This document shows, piece after piece, positions 38,908 to 47,400 of a stretch of DNA of 64,000 nt (its first letter is position 1; each line of letters starts with the position of its first letter). A model generated the notes under the pieces. That model worked only from the letters and a program-made list of their open reading frames with translations, was not told where the DNA came from and made no database searches. Source of the DNA: Nakamurella endophytica (lineage in GTDB: Bacteria > Actinomycetota > Actinomycetes > Mycobacteriales > Nakamurellaceae); contig NZ_BMNA01000002.1 of NCBI RefSeq assembly GCF_014646215.1, forward strand, positions 1 to 64,000, read 5' to 3'. Both the position numbers and the translations under genes were made by a program.

Positions 38908-40722
38908 ATGACGACGACGGACCCGGGCATCGCGACCACGCCGGACGACGGGCCACGGCCGCGTCCTGGGACCCGGATCGGACCGGCGCCGGCCGCCGCG
39001 GGCCCGGCCGGCGGCGGTGACGCGGTGGCCGCAGGGCGGGAGCGCTGGCGGCACCGGTTCCAGGCGGCCGAGGAGGCCGGCCGGGTCCGCGACGCGGACT
39101 GGTCGACGCTGTCCGGGGAGCCGCTGGAGCCCGTCTACGGACCGCCCGACGGCGACCGCAGGGAGGGCCTGGACCGCATCGGCTGGCCGGGCGAGTACCC
39201 CTTCACCCGCGGCCTGCACGCCACCGGCTACCGCGGCAAGCCGTGGACGATCCGGCAGTTCGCCGGTTTCGGCAACGCCGTGCAGACGAACGAGCGCTAC
39301 CGGTCGATCCTCGCGCAGGGCGGGCACGGGCTGTCGGTGGCGTTCGACATGCCGACCCTGATGGGGCGGGACTCGGACGATCCGCTGGCGGTCGGCGAGG
39401 TCGGCCACTGCGGCGTGGCGGTCGACTCGGCGGCCGACATGGACGTGCTGTTCGAGGGCATCGACCTGGCCCACGTCACCACGTCGATGACCATCTCCGG
39501 TCCGGCGGTGCCGATCTTCTGCATGTACCTGGTCGCCGCGGAGCGCCAGGGCGCCGACATCGGCGTCCTGGACGGCACCCTGCAGACGGACATCTTCAAG
39601 GAGTACATCGCGCAGAAGGAGTGGCTGTTCCCGCCGGAGCCGCACCTGCGGCTGATCGGCGACCTGATGGAGTTCTGCACCGACCGCATCCCGGCGTACA
39701 AGCCGCTGTCGGTGTCGGGCTACCACATCCGCGAGGCGGGCGCGACGGCCGCGCAGGAGCTGGCGTACACGCTGGCCGACGGCCTGGCCTACGTCGAGCT
39801 CGGACTGTCGCGCGGCCTGGACGTCAACCGGTTCGCGCCCGGACTGAGCTTCTTCTTCGACGCGCACATCGACTTCTTCGAGGAGATCGCCAAATTCCGT
39901 GCAGCGCGGCGCATCTGGGCCCGGTGGATGCGGGACGTGTTCGGCGCCACGGATCCGCGCGCCCAGTGGCTCCGCTTCCACACGCAGACGGCAGGGGTCT
40001 CGCTCACCGCGGCGCAGCCGGACAACAACGTCGTCCGCACCGCCGTCGAGGCGCTCGCCGCGGTCCTCGGCGGGACGAACTCGTTGCACACCAACGCCCT
40101 CGACGAGGTCCTGGCGCTGCCGACGGACCGGACCGCGCAGATCGCGCTCCGCACCCAGCAGGTGCTCATGGAGGAGACGGGGGTCTGCTCCGTCGCGGAC
40201 CCGCTGGGCGGCAGCTGGTACGTCGAGGCGCTGACCGACCGGCTGGAGCAGCAGGCCGAGGAGGTGTTCGACGTCATCCGGGACCGCGCGCGCGTGGCCG
40301 TGCCCTCCGGTCGCCACCCGATCGGCGAGATGACCAGCGGCATCCTGCAGGGCATCGAGGACGGCTACTTCACCGGCGAGATCGCGGACGCGGCCTTCCG
40401 GTACTCGACGGCGCTGGAAGCCGGGCGCAAGCACATGGTCGGGGTTACCACGCTGACCGGCGGGGTCGGCGAGCCGGTCGAGATCCTGCGGATCTCCGCG
40501 GACGTCGAACGCGAGCAACGCACCCTGCTGGCGCGGCGGCGGGCGGACCGCGACAGCGCCGCGGTGGCGCGGGGTCTCGCCGCGCTCACGGACGTCGCCC
40601 GCTCGGGGGCCAACATGATCCCGGCCATGCTGGAGGCGGTGCGGGCCGAGGCGACGCTCGGCGAGATCTGCGGGGTACTCCGGGAGCTGTGGGGGACCTA
40701 CACCGAGCCGGCCCGCATCTGA
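38908..40722 (+). CDS. Acyl-CoA mutase large subunit, isobutyryl-CoA mutase type
   Basis: Radical B12 enzyme subunit of 604 residues that holds the TIM-barrel substrate domain but lacks the C-terminal cobalamin-binding domain (no DxHxxG region). In methylmalonyl-CoA mutase Tyr89 and Arg207 set specificity. The aligned residues here are Phe118 (TIRQFAGFGNA) and Gln236 (KEYIAQKEWL), as in isobutyryl-CoA mutase, with the same 118-residue spacing. Ala145 rules out the Asp of 2-hydroxyisobutyryl-CoA mutase. The first 45 residues are Pro/Gly-rich. ATG 38908 follows GAGAGGCGG. A separate small B12 subunit is required and is not found in this window. The most likely reaction is isobutyryl-CoA to n-butyryl-CoA, useful in valine catabolism. 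Confidence 0.9.
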   Translation: MTTTDPGIATTPDDGPRPRPGTRIGPAPAAAGPAGGGDAVAAGRERWRHRFQAAEEAGRVRDADWSTLSGEPLEPVYGPPDGDRREGLDRIGWPGEYPFTRGLHATGYRGKPWTIRQFAGFGNAVQTNERYRSILAQGGHGLSVAFDMPTLMGRDSDDPLAVGEVGHCGVAVDSAADMDVLFEGIDLAHVTTSMTISGPAVPIFCMYLVAAERQGADIGVLDGTLQTDIFKEYIAQKEWLFPPEPHLRLIGDLMEFCTDRIPAYKPLSVSGYHIREAGATAAQELAYTLADGLAYVELGLSRGLDVNRFAPGLSFFFDAHIDFFEEIAKFRAARRIWARWMRDVFGATDPRAQWLRFHTQTAGVSLTAAQPDNNVVRTAVEALAAVLGGTNSLHTNALDEVLALPTDRTAQIALRTQQVLMEETGVCSVADPLGGSWYVEALTDRLEQQAEEVFDVIRDRARVAVPSGRHPIGEMTSGILQGIEDGYFTGEIADAAFRYSTALEAGRKHMVGVTTLTGGVGEPVEILRISADVEREQRTLLARRRADRDSAAVARGLAALTDVARSGANMIPAMLEAVRAEATLGEICGVLRELWGTYTEPARI

Positions 40723-40754
40723 GGCTGCCGTCCGGCCCGCTCGATCCGTGGACC

Positions 40755-40791
40755 GCCGGCCCGCCCAGCGAGGAGCGACCGGGCGGCCGGC
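40755..40791 (+). terminator. Bulged hairpin after the mutase gene
   Basis: GCCGGCCCGCCC (40755-40766) pairs with GGGCGGCCGGC (40781-40791) apart from one bulged base, with a 14-nt loop, 32 nt after the mutase stop. The rest of the 338-nt gap to 41048 shows no gene. Confidence 0.5.
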
Positions 40792-41048
40792 ACCCCGGAG
40801 GACGGCCGGTCGGCGACCGCCGTCCGCGATCGGCGGCGGCTCCCGGGACCTCCGGGAGCCGGCGAACTGCCCGATCCCGTCCGGCCGGCCGGCGTGGACG
40901 CTGCGGCGCCGCTCGCCAGGACGGGGCGACGAACCCGTCCCGCGGCCCACGTCGACGTTCCGGCCCGGCTGCCGGGGGACGCCGGACGAGCCGTCGTGCC
41001 AGGCGCGGGTCCGGGCCGCGCACGCACGGGCGGTCCGGCCGGCCGTGA

Positions 41049-41054
41049 CAAAAT
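41049..41054 (+). promoter_or_regulatory. Predicted -10 element of the thioredoxin/TPR gene (leaderless)
   Basis: CAAAAT followed by 6 nt and ATG 41061, within ACAAAAT, a rare AT-rich patch in this GC-rich gap. No ribosome-binding site precedes the start. Confidence 0.55.
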
Positions 41055-41060
41055 CGCGTC

Positions 41061-41978
41061 ATGACCCGACCCGACCCGCGCCAGCAGGCCGCCCTGTCCG
41101 CGGCCTTCGCCGGTGCCGTCGACCTGTCCGCTCTGGCCCGGCCTGCCACCCCGGCCCCTCCGGTGCCCAGCTCGCAGTACGTCGTGGACGTCACCGAGGC
41201 CTCGTTCGGCGAGGTGGTGCAGACGTCCGCGCAGCTGCTGGTGGTCGTCGACCTCTGGTCGGCGCGTTCTCAGGGCAGCGCGACGCTGTCCCCGGTGCTG
41301 GCCCGGCTGGCGGAGGAGGGGCGCGGTACCTGGCTGCTGGCCCGGGTCGACGTGGACGCCAATCCGCGGATCGCGCAGGCGTTCCAGGTCCAGGCCATCC
41401 CGACCACGGTGGCCCTGGCCGGCGGGCAGCCGGTCGACGCGTTCACCGGCGTGCAGCCCGAGGACCAGCTGCGGGCCTGGATCACGTCCCTGATCGATGC
41501 CCTCCGCGACCGGCTGCCCGGCATCCGGGCTGCCGAGGAGGCGGCCGGCGGACCGGCGCCCGAGCCGGTCGACCCGCGTTTCGTCGCCGCGGAAGAACTG
41601 CTGGAACTGGGCGACTTCGCGGGGGCCCGGGCGGCGTACCAGGCGATCCTCGACGCCGAGCCGGCCAACGCCGACGCGGCCTCGGCGCTCGCCCAGACCG
41701 ACTTCCTGGCCCGCACCACCGACCTCTCGGACGACGCCGTGGAGTTCGCCGACGCCCACCCCGACGACGTCCGCGCCCAGTGCGCCGCCGCCGATCTCGA
41801 GGTGGCCTCGAACCTGGCGTCCGCGGCGTTCGACCGGCTGATCGCCACCGTCCGGCGGGCGGCGGGCGACGACCGGACCGTCGCGCGGGAGCACCTGTTG
41901 GGTCTGTTCGCGCTGTTCCCGGTGGACGACGAGGCGGTCCGGACGGCCCGGCGCCGGCTGGCCGCCGCGCTGTACTGA
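41061..41978 (+). CDS. Thioredoxin-fold TPR protein lacking the redox cysteines
   Basis: Cytoplasmic protein of 305 residues that resembles CnoX/YbbN co-chaperones (an N-terminal thioredoxin domain and a C-terminal TPR region). The domain is visible as EVVQTSAQLLVVVDLWSARS, FQVQAIPTTVALAGGQPVDA (with the cis-proline IPT) and a C-terminal helical repeat from about 175 (FVAAEELLELGDFAGARAAY). The active site reads WSARS at 66-70 where WCGPC is typical, so no dithiol chemistry is possible, and only one cysteine exists in the chain. A redox-independent holdase or binding role is inferred. Start ATG 41061 is supported by the -10 element. Monocistronic. Confidence 0.88.
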   Translation: MTRPDPRQQAALSAAFAGAVDLSALARPATPAPPVPSSQYVVDVTEASFGEVVQTSAQLLVVVDLWSARSQGSATLSPVLARLAEEGRGTWLLARVDVDANPRIAQAFQVQAIPTTVALAGGQPVDAFTGVQPEDQLRAWITSLIDALRDRLPGIRAAEEAAGGPAPEPVDPRFVAAEELLELGDFAGARAAYQAILDAEPANADAASALAQTDFLARTTDLSDDAVEFADAHPDDVRAQCAAADLEVASNLASAAFDRLIATVRRAAGDDRTVAREHLLGLFALFPVDDEAVRTARRRLAAALY

Positions 41979-42395
41979 GGCACCAGGAACCAGGCTGCAG
42001 GTAGGCCGGCAGGCAGCCGGGTCCGGACCGCACGGCCGCCGGTCGCGTCCGTCGGACGAGCGTCGGACGGGGGCCGCCGGGTGTGATCGGCGACGGACCG
42101 CGGGAGCAGGAACGGGGCCGCCGGACGGGCGGACCGGGCGGTGCCCACCTGCGTGCCGACGTGCGTGTCGAGTCCGAGCCGGAGCACGGGCCGCAGCACG
42201 CGCTCCCGCGGAGGGGACCGGACCTGGAAACGAGAGCGACGTGCCGCCGCTCGGGCCGGGTCGGGTGGCCAGGGAACCGGCGGGGCCGGCGGCTCGTCGC
42301 AGAGGCGCCCGGGTGCAGGTGCCCCGGCGTGCCGCGCCGCGGCACCTGCGCCGCCACCGTCGCCGACGGTGCCCCACACGACAGGACTGCAAGCG
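41979..42395. other. Intergenic region without recognised feature
   Basis: 417 bases between the thioredoxin-like gene and the next membrane-protein gene. Long frames cross it on both strands, but none shows a recognisable protein or a supported start. Short CCAGG- and GCAGG-type direct repeats occur near 41983-42015. No clear promoter or terminator was found. Confidence 0.5.
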
Positions 42396-43004
42396 ATGAC
42401 CTCCGAAGCGCCCCGCCCCGTCTTCACCGGTCCCGGCCCGGTTCCCCCGGGCGGACCGGGAGCGCCGGTCGGCGTCCACCCGCCCCAGGCGGCACCGGCG
42501 CAGGGCTGGACCGGGCGCCCCGACGGTCCGCCACCCGGCTGGCAGGGTCCGGACGGCGCCGCGCCGGGATTCGGGCCCGGCCCCCACGGTGCGCACGGCC
42601 CGCATCCGCACGGCCCGGCCGGTCCCGTGCCGCCGCAGGGTCAGCCCGGGCCGTCCGCCGCCGGTATCGGCCTGCCGACGGTTGCCGGCATCGCCGGCGT
42701 CGTGCTGGTGGCCCTGGGGCTGTCGATCCCGTTCGACAAGACCTCGTCCTGGGTGACCCAGACTGCATGGTCGATCTTCGCGCTGCTGGCCGCACTCCTG
42801 GTCGTGGCGGCGCCCGCGCTGCGCGGCTCCATCCGCGCACCGCGCGGTGTCTGGTACCTGACCGCCGCCGCCGGCGGCGCCCTGGTCGGGTACTGGCTCC
42901 TCGTCGTGCTGCCGCAGGTGTCCTCGAACACCGGGTTCGTGCTCACCCTGGGCGTCGGCGCCGTCGCGCTGACGGCCTGGCTGTCCCCGCACCGGCCGCG
43001 ATGA
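42396..43004 (+). CDS. Small membrane protein with a Pro/Gly-rich N terminus
   Basis: Unrecognised 202-residue protein. The first 85 residues are Pro, Gly and His-rich (for example GPGPHGAHGPHPHGPAGP), followed by about four hydrophobic helices starting IGLPTVAGIAGVVLVALGLS. Such a cytoplasmic low-complexity start followed by helices is common in actinobacterial proteins of unknown role. The start is ATG 42396, where a single methionine opens the Pro-rich segment. Upstream in-frame sequence is not protein-like. The stop overlaps the next gene by 4 nt, so the two are coupled. Confidence 0.7.
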   Translation: MTSEAPRPVFTGPGPVPPGGPGAPVGVHPPQAAPAQGWTGRPDGPPPGWQGPDGAAPGFGPGPHGAHGPHPHGPAGPVPPQGQPGPSAAGIGLPTVAGIAGVVLVALGLSIPFDKTSSWVTQTAWSIFALLAALLVVAAPALRGSIRAPRGVWYLTAAAGGALVGYWLLVVLPQVSSNTGFVLTLGVGAVALTAWLSPHRPR

Positions 43005-43531
43005 CCGCCCGGCCGTCCGCGGCCGGCGGGCCGACGCCCGCCCCGGTCCGGGTACCGGGCCGGCTCGGCGCACGGGCCGGCATGCTCACCGCCGCCCTGG
43101 CCGCGATGGTCGCCAGCATCGGACTGGCGTGGCGCAACAGCAGTCTCGAGTTCGCGCCGGCCTCGGCCTGGGTGCCGGGCTACTGCCACGTCACGTACGA
43201 CGGGTACAGCTACTGCGACACCGGGTACGTCGCCTTCGGCATCGGGACCCGCGTCGGCGGGCCGGTGGCCGGGACGTCGCTGCAGATCCGGGTGATGGTG
43301 GTGGTCGCCGCGGCGTTGCTGCTGTGGGCGGCACGCAGCCGGCGGACCGCCGCGGCGCGCGCCGGCGTGGTCGTCGGCGTGCTCGGCCTCTTCGTCGGCG
43401 GGGTGTCGGTCACGTCGGGAAGGCTGCTCTACGCCGTCGGGCTGGCCGTCGCCGCCACCGTGCTGTACCGGGCGGGGCTGCTGGCCCGACCCGGGCGGAC
43501 CCGGGCGCCGCGGTACCCGGCGACGACCTGA
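43001..43531 (+). CDS. Small membrane protein with a Cys/Tyr-rich extracytoplasmic loop
   Basis: Unrecognised 176-residue protein with about four hydrophobic helices (AGMLTAALAAMVASIGLAW, IRVMVVVAAALLLW, AGVVVGVLGLFVGGVSV, LLYAVGLAVAATVLY). The loop between helices one and two, VPGYCHVTYDGYSYCDTGY, has two cysteines and many tyrosines and is predicted outside the cell. ATG 43001 overlaps the previous stop (ATGA), so the pair may form one membrane complex. Function unknown. A strong terminator follows. Confidence 0.7.
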   Translation: MTARPSAAGGPTPAPVRVPGRLGARAGMLTAALAAMVASIGLAWRNSSLEFAPASAWVPGYCHVTYDGYSYCDTGYVAFGIGTRVGGPVAGTSLQIRVMVVVAAALLLWAARSRRTAAARAGVVVGVLGLFVGGVSVTSGRLLYAVGLAVAATVLYRAGLLARPGRTRAPRYPATT

Positions 43532-43569
43532 CTCCGGCGAGCCCGCCGTCCACCCCCCGCGGGCACACG

Positions 43570-43602
43570 TCAGGGCCGGACCTCGTGGAGGTCCGGCCCT
43601 GA
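43570..43602. terminator. Perfect 15-bp hairpin, bidirectional terminator
   Basis: Arms 43570-43584 and 43588-43602 pair without mismatch around the loop GTG (core AGGGCCGGACCTC). It lies 38 nt after the last membrane-protein gene and between convergent units, so it can end transcripts from both sides (the hemerythrin gene ends at 43673). Confidence 0.85.
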
Positions 43603-43672
43603 TCCGTGTCCGTGGTGCTCCGGGTGAGCGGGGCGCCGCGATCGGCGGCGGCGATGCCCGGCAGGTCGCAGT

Positions 43673-44395
43673 TCAGCGGCCGGCGGTACCGGCCACCAGG
43701 TCCCGGCGCCGGCGCCAGGACGGCTGGACGGCGCGGAGCAGCAGGCGCAGGGGCAGCGGCACGTCGGAGCGCAGCGCCGCCAGCTCCTGCTCGGTGCACT
43801 GCTCGACCACCCACGGCAGCGTGAAGATCAGGTGGCCCAGCTTGGCGTCCTTGCGGAACTTGCGCTCGCAGTGCGCGAAGTCGGCGTGCGAGACGTAGGT
43901 CCGGATGACCGGGAACACCGTCGCCTCCTCGTCCTCGATGTGCTCGTCCAGCTCGTCGGCCACCGTCGTCAGGATCCGGCCGAGGGCCGCGGCGGCGGTG
44001 CGGAGATCGGCGGCGGGGGCGGCGCGGAAGCCGGCCAGCGCCGACGTCGCCTGCTCGAGCAGCTGGTGCAGCTCGGCGTGGTCGTCGGTCAGCGGGTCCA
44101 GGTCGACGTGCGGCCCGGCGGAGACGGCGATGACGGGCCAGAGGACGTCGTCCTCCTTGGTGTGGTGCTGGTGCAGCTCGGTGAGCACGTGGTCGGCGAA
44201 CGTCCCGATGGCGGCGCGGCGGGCGTCGTCGCACGGAGCGCCGTCGGCGACGGACGTCACGGCGACCGCCAGCAGCCGGGTGCCCGAGCGCAGTGCCCGG
44301 TGGATGAGGGTGAAGCCCATGAGGTCGGCCTCGGGTTCGCCGGGGCGGCGCGGGGTGACGGGGAACGGCAGGCGGGGGGTGGGTGTCGTGGTCAT
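43673..44395 (-). CDS. Hemerythrin-domain protein
   Basis: Predicted four-helix diiron protein of 240 residues, cytoplasmic. The His/Glu ligand pattern is visible: HRALRSGTRLL, the second helix HVLTELHQHHTKEDDVLWPV, third helix DDHAELHQLLEQ and fourth helix DELDEHIEDEEATVFPVI. The last 70 residues are basic and Arg/Trp-rich. Likely roles are oxygen, nitric oxide or iron sensing or binding, as for other bacterial hemerythrins. ATG 44395 is followed by a Thr/Pro start, and CAGTCT plus 6 nt is a weak leaderless match. It lies 100 nt downstream of the large regulator gene on the same strand. Confidence 0.85.
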   Translation of the reverse strand: MTTTPTPRLPFPVTPRRPGEPEADLMGFTLIHRALRSGTRLLAVAVTSVADGAPCDDARRAAIGTFADHVLTELHQHHTKEDDVLWPVIAVSAGPHVDLDPLTDDHAELHQLLEQATSALAGFRAAPAADLRTAAAALGRILTTVADELDEHIEDEEATVFPVIRTYVSHADFAHCERKFRKDAKLGHLIFTLPWVVEQCTEQELAALRSDVPLPLRLLLRAVQPSWRRRRDLVAGTAGR

Positions 44396-44434
44396 GGGAA
44401 GAGACTGGGCGCGGGCACTTGGCCCGGACTTTGC

Positions 44435-44475
44435 GTGCACTGAACCGTGACCGTGCCCTGAACCGTGCCCTGAAC
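44435..44475 (-). promoter_or_regulatory. Triple direct repeat before the hemerythrin gene
   Basis: Three copies of GTTCAGGGCAC or GTTCAGTGCAC on the minus strand (44475-44465, 44463-44453, 44445-44435), spaced 12 and 18 bp, 40-80 bp upstream of the hemerythrin start. The regulator gene encoded just upstream has an OmpR/SARP-like DNA-binding domain, a class that binds tandem direct repeats. This is a candidate site only. A 12-bp palindrome GGAGCCGGCTCC (44479-44490) adjoins it and may be the terminator of the regulator gene. Confidence 0.5.
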
Positions 44476-44495
44476 AGCGGAGCCGGCTCCCGCTG

Positions 44496-47400
44496 TCAGT
44501 GCCCGCCCACCGGGACGTCTCGAGGTGCCTCGAACAGTGGGCCGTCCAGGGCGGCCCGGGCCGCTCGAAGCCAGTCGGCGTTGCCGGTCGATCCGGCCAC
44601 CCGGACGGCGACCTGCTGGTGCTCGGCCGCAGCCGCCGCGTCGCCGCGATGGGCGGCGAGCCGGGCGAGCAGGGTCGCCGTCGGACCGACGGCCACGGAC
44701 GCGGTCCAGGCTCCGCAGACGGTGTCGCGGTGCGGGAGCAGTGCCGCGTAGGACGCGTCGACGCGGGCCCGGTCGTCCAGGCCCAGCCCGACCATGGCCC
44801 GGAGTGCCCAGCGGACGGGTCCGAAGTAGTCGTCACGGACGGGGGAGGGGGGACCGCTGCGGTCGAGGAGCTCGCGGGCCTCCTCGGGCCGGCCGTCGAC
44901 CAGCAGCGCCACGGCGAGGAGTTCCACCGTCTCGGCCGACAGGTCCGGTGACGTGGCGTCCAGCACGGATCTGGTCATGTCCAGCAGCTCGGCGTACCGG
45001 CCGGCGGACAGCCGCAGGCAGAACACCGAGACCCACCACGTCAGCTCCGCGGACTGCCGGTAGAACCCGGTGGTGCTCACCGCGGCGCTGGCCGTGTCGT
45101 AGGCGGCCTCGGCCTCGGCCCACCGGCCGGCGAGCGCCAGGCGCAGGCCGCGGTACCAGAGCCCGATGCCCGCCAGCAGCGGCAGTCCGTACCGCTCGGC
45201 GAGGGTGACGGCGTCGGCGGCGTGGACATCGGCGGCGGCCCAGTCCGCCCGCGCGCAGCAGGCCTGCAGCAGGATCAGCTGCGCCGCCGCCTCGAACTGG
45301 CCGAGGCCGTGGCGCCGGGCGAGGTCCAGCAGCTCCGCGCCGACGGCCCGTCGCTCCTCGATGCCGTCGACCAGGTCGCGGTAGGTGTGCAGGTACCGGC
45401 CGTACAGCGCGTGGGCCAGGACGGTGGGGTCGCCGTGCGCCCGGGCGACCTCGAGGGCCTCGAGACCCGCGCGGTAGCCGGCGTCGTCCGGGTCGCCCTC
45501 CAGCTCGGTGGCGACCACGGCCAGCAGTCGGGCCCGCAGGTCCGGCCGTCCGGCGAGCCGGTCCGCCGTGGCGCGGGTCAACCCGAGCAGGTAGTGGTCC
45601 TGCGGGTGCACGGACCGGGGCGACCAGATCGTCGGCACGTCCGCGGCGAGGATGATCTCCGCGGTCAGCTCGTGGTCGCCGGTCGCGGCGGCGACCGGGA
45701 GGATGTCCTCCCGCAGGCTCCGCGACCGCGCGACGTCGCCGGCGAGCTGCGCGGCGCGGATCTGCCGGGCACGCAGCCGCAGCACGCCGGCCACGTCGTC
45801 GGGTCCGGCCGTGCGGCGGGCGGACTCCGCCCGGGCCCACCAGTCGGCGGCATCCGTGTAGGCCCAGCGGTGCTCGGCCAGGTCGGCGGCGGCGGCGGCG
45901 TACCGCGCCGTCGCAGCCGCGTGCGACGGCCCCGCCGACTCGTGGTGGTGTGCGAGGGCGGTGACGTCGTCCGGCCGCAGCACCTCCAGTGCCGAGGCGA
46001 TGCGCCCGTGCCAGCGGGCGCGGCGCACGGAGGACAGGTCGTCGTACAGGGTGTCGCGGACGAGGGCGTGGCCGAACCCGACCCGGCCGGGCGCCGGTTC
46101 CACCAGCAGACCGCTGACCAGCGCCAGCTCGAGGGCGTCCACCGCCCCGTCGTCGAGGTCGGGCGCCGTGCCGCCGGCCGCCGCAGCGGTGAGCAGCACG
46201 TCGGTGTCGATCTCGCGGCCGCCGACGGCCGCGACCCGCAGCAGGGTGACGGTCTCGGCCGGCAGCACCGCCAGCCGCTGCCGCACCACGTCGCGCACGC
46301 CGCCCGGCACCGCCGCCACGTCCTGGCCGGAGGCGATCAGCCGCACCAGCTCGCGGACGTAGAACGGGTTGCCGCCGCTGCGGTCGGCGATGACCGCGCG
46401 GGTGGTCGCGTCGATGCCGACCAGCGCCCACTCGTCGACGAGTGCGTCCACCGCGTCCGGCCGCAGCCCGGCCAGCTCCAGCCGGGCGGGGGAGCGACGG
46501 GCCAGCGCCGCGAGGGTCCGGGTCAGCCCGGGGGACGGCTCCGGCCGGTGCCCGGCCACCACCAGCACCCGCGCGGAGCTCAGCGTCTCGACCAGATCCA
46601 CTGTCATCGCAGCGGTCTCGTCGTCGGCCCGGTGCAGGTCGTCCACCGTCACCAGCAACGGCCGGTCGCCGGCGACCGTGCCGAGCCAGTCGGCGACGGC
46701 CCGGTGCACCCGGAACCGGCTGCCCACGGCGTCGCCGTCGCCGGCCACATCGGTCAGCCAGGGGGCCAGCGTCGCCGCGTCCGGACCGAGCCGGTCCGGC
46801 AGGTCCGCGGCGAGCCGGCGGAGGGCGTCGATCCACGGCCAGCCGCTCGGCGCGCCGTCGGTCTCCGGGCAGCGGACGGCACAGACCCGCCAGCCGTCCG
46901 AGCGCAGCCGGCCGGCCAGGTGGTCGAGCAGTGCGGTCTTCCCGCCGCCCGCCTCGCCCGCGACGACCGCGACCTGCAGCCCGACCCGCCGTGCCCGGTC
47001 GGCGGCGGATGACAGCTCGGCGACCTCGGCGGCGCGGCCGATCAGTGGCGTGACAGGCACCTGGGGCACCAGGCCGTCCGACCGGCCGAACGCCTGGCCG
47101 GCGGCCGGTGCGGTGCCGTCGCCGGTGGCCGGCGCGATCCCGCGGACCATTGCCGGAGTGGCTTCGCCGACCGCGGTCGCGCCGACCGCGGGGTACGCCG
47201 CTGCTGCCGGGTCGCCTGGATCCGTCGCGGGCGCCGTGGGTTCGGCACCCGGCGTCGGGCGGTGCGGTGCCCCGCCGCCACGAGCCGGACGTGCGGTGTC
47301 GACCAGGGACGAGAGAGCGGCGTCGGACGGACCGTCCGGCGTCGAGCCGGTGGGGCGCGAACTGCTCGCGGGGCTGGGACTGCTCGCGGGGCCGGCAGCG

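Noticed and set aside
38908..40722. Assignment as 2-hydroxyisobutyryl-CoA mutase
   Set aside because: The diagnostic Asp is Ala145 and the Tyr/Ile position is Phe118, so the isobutyryl-CoA type fits better.
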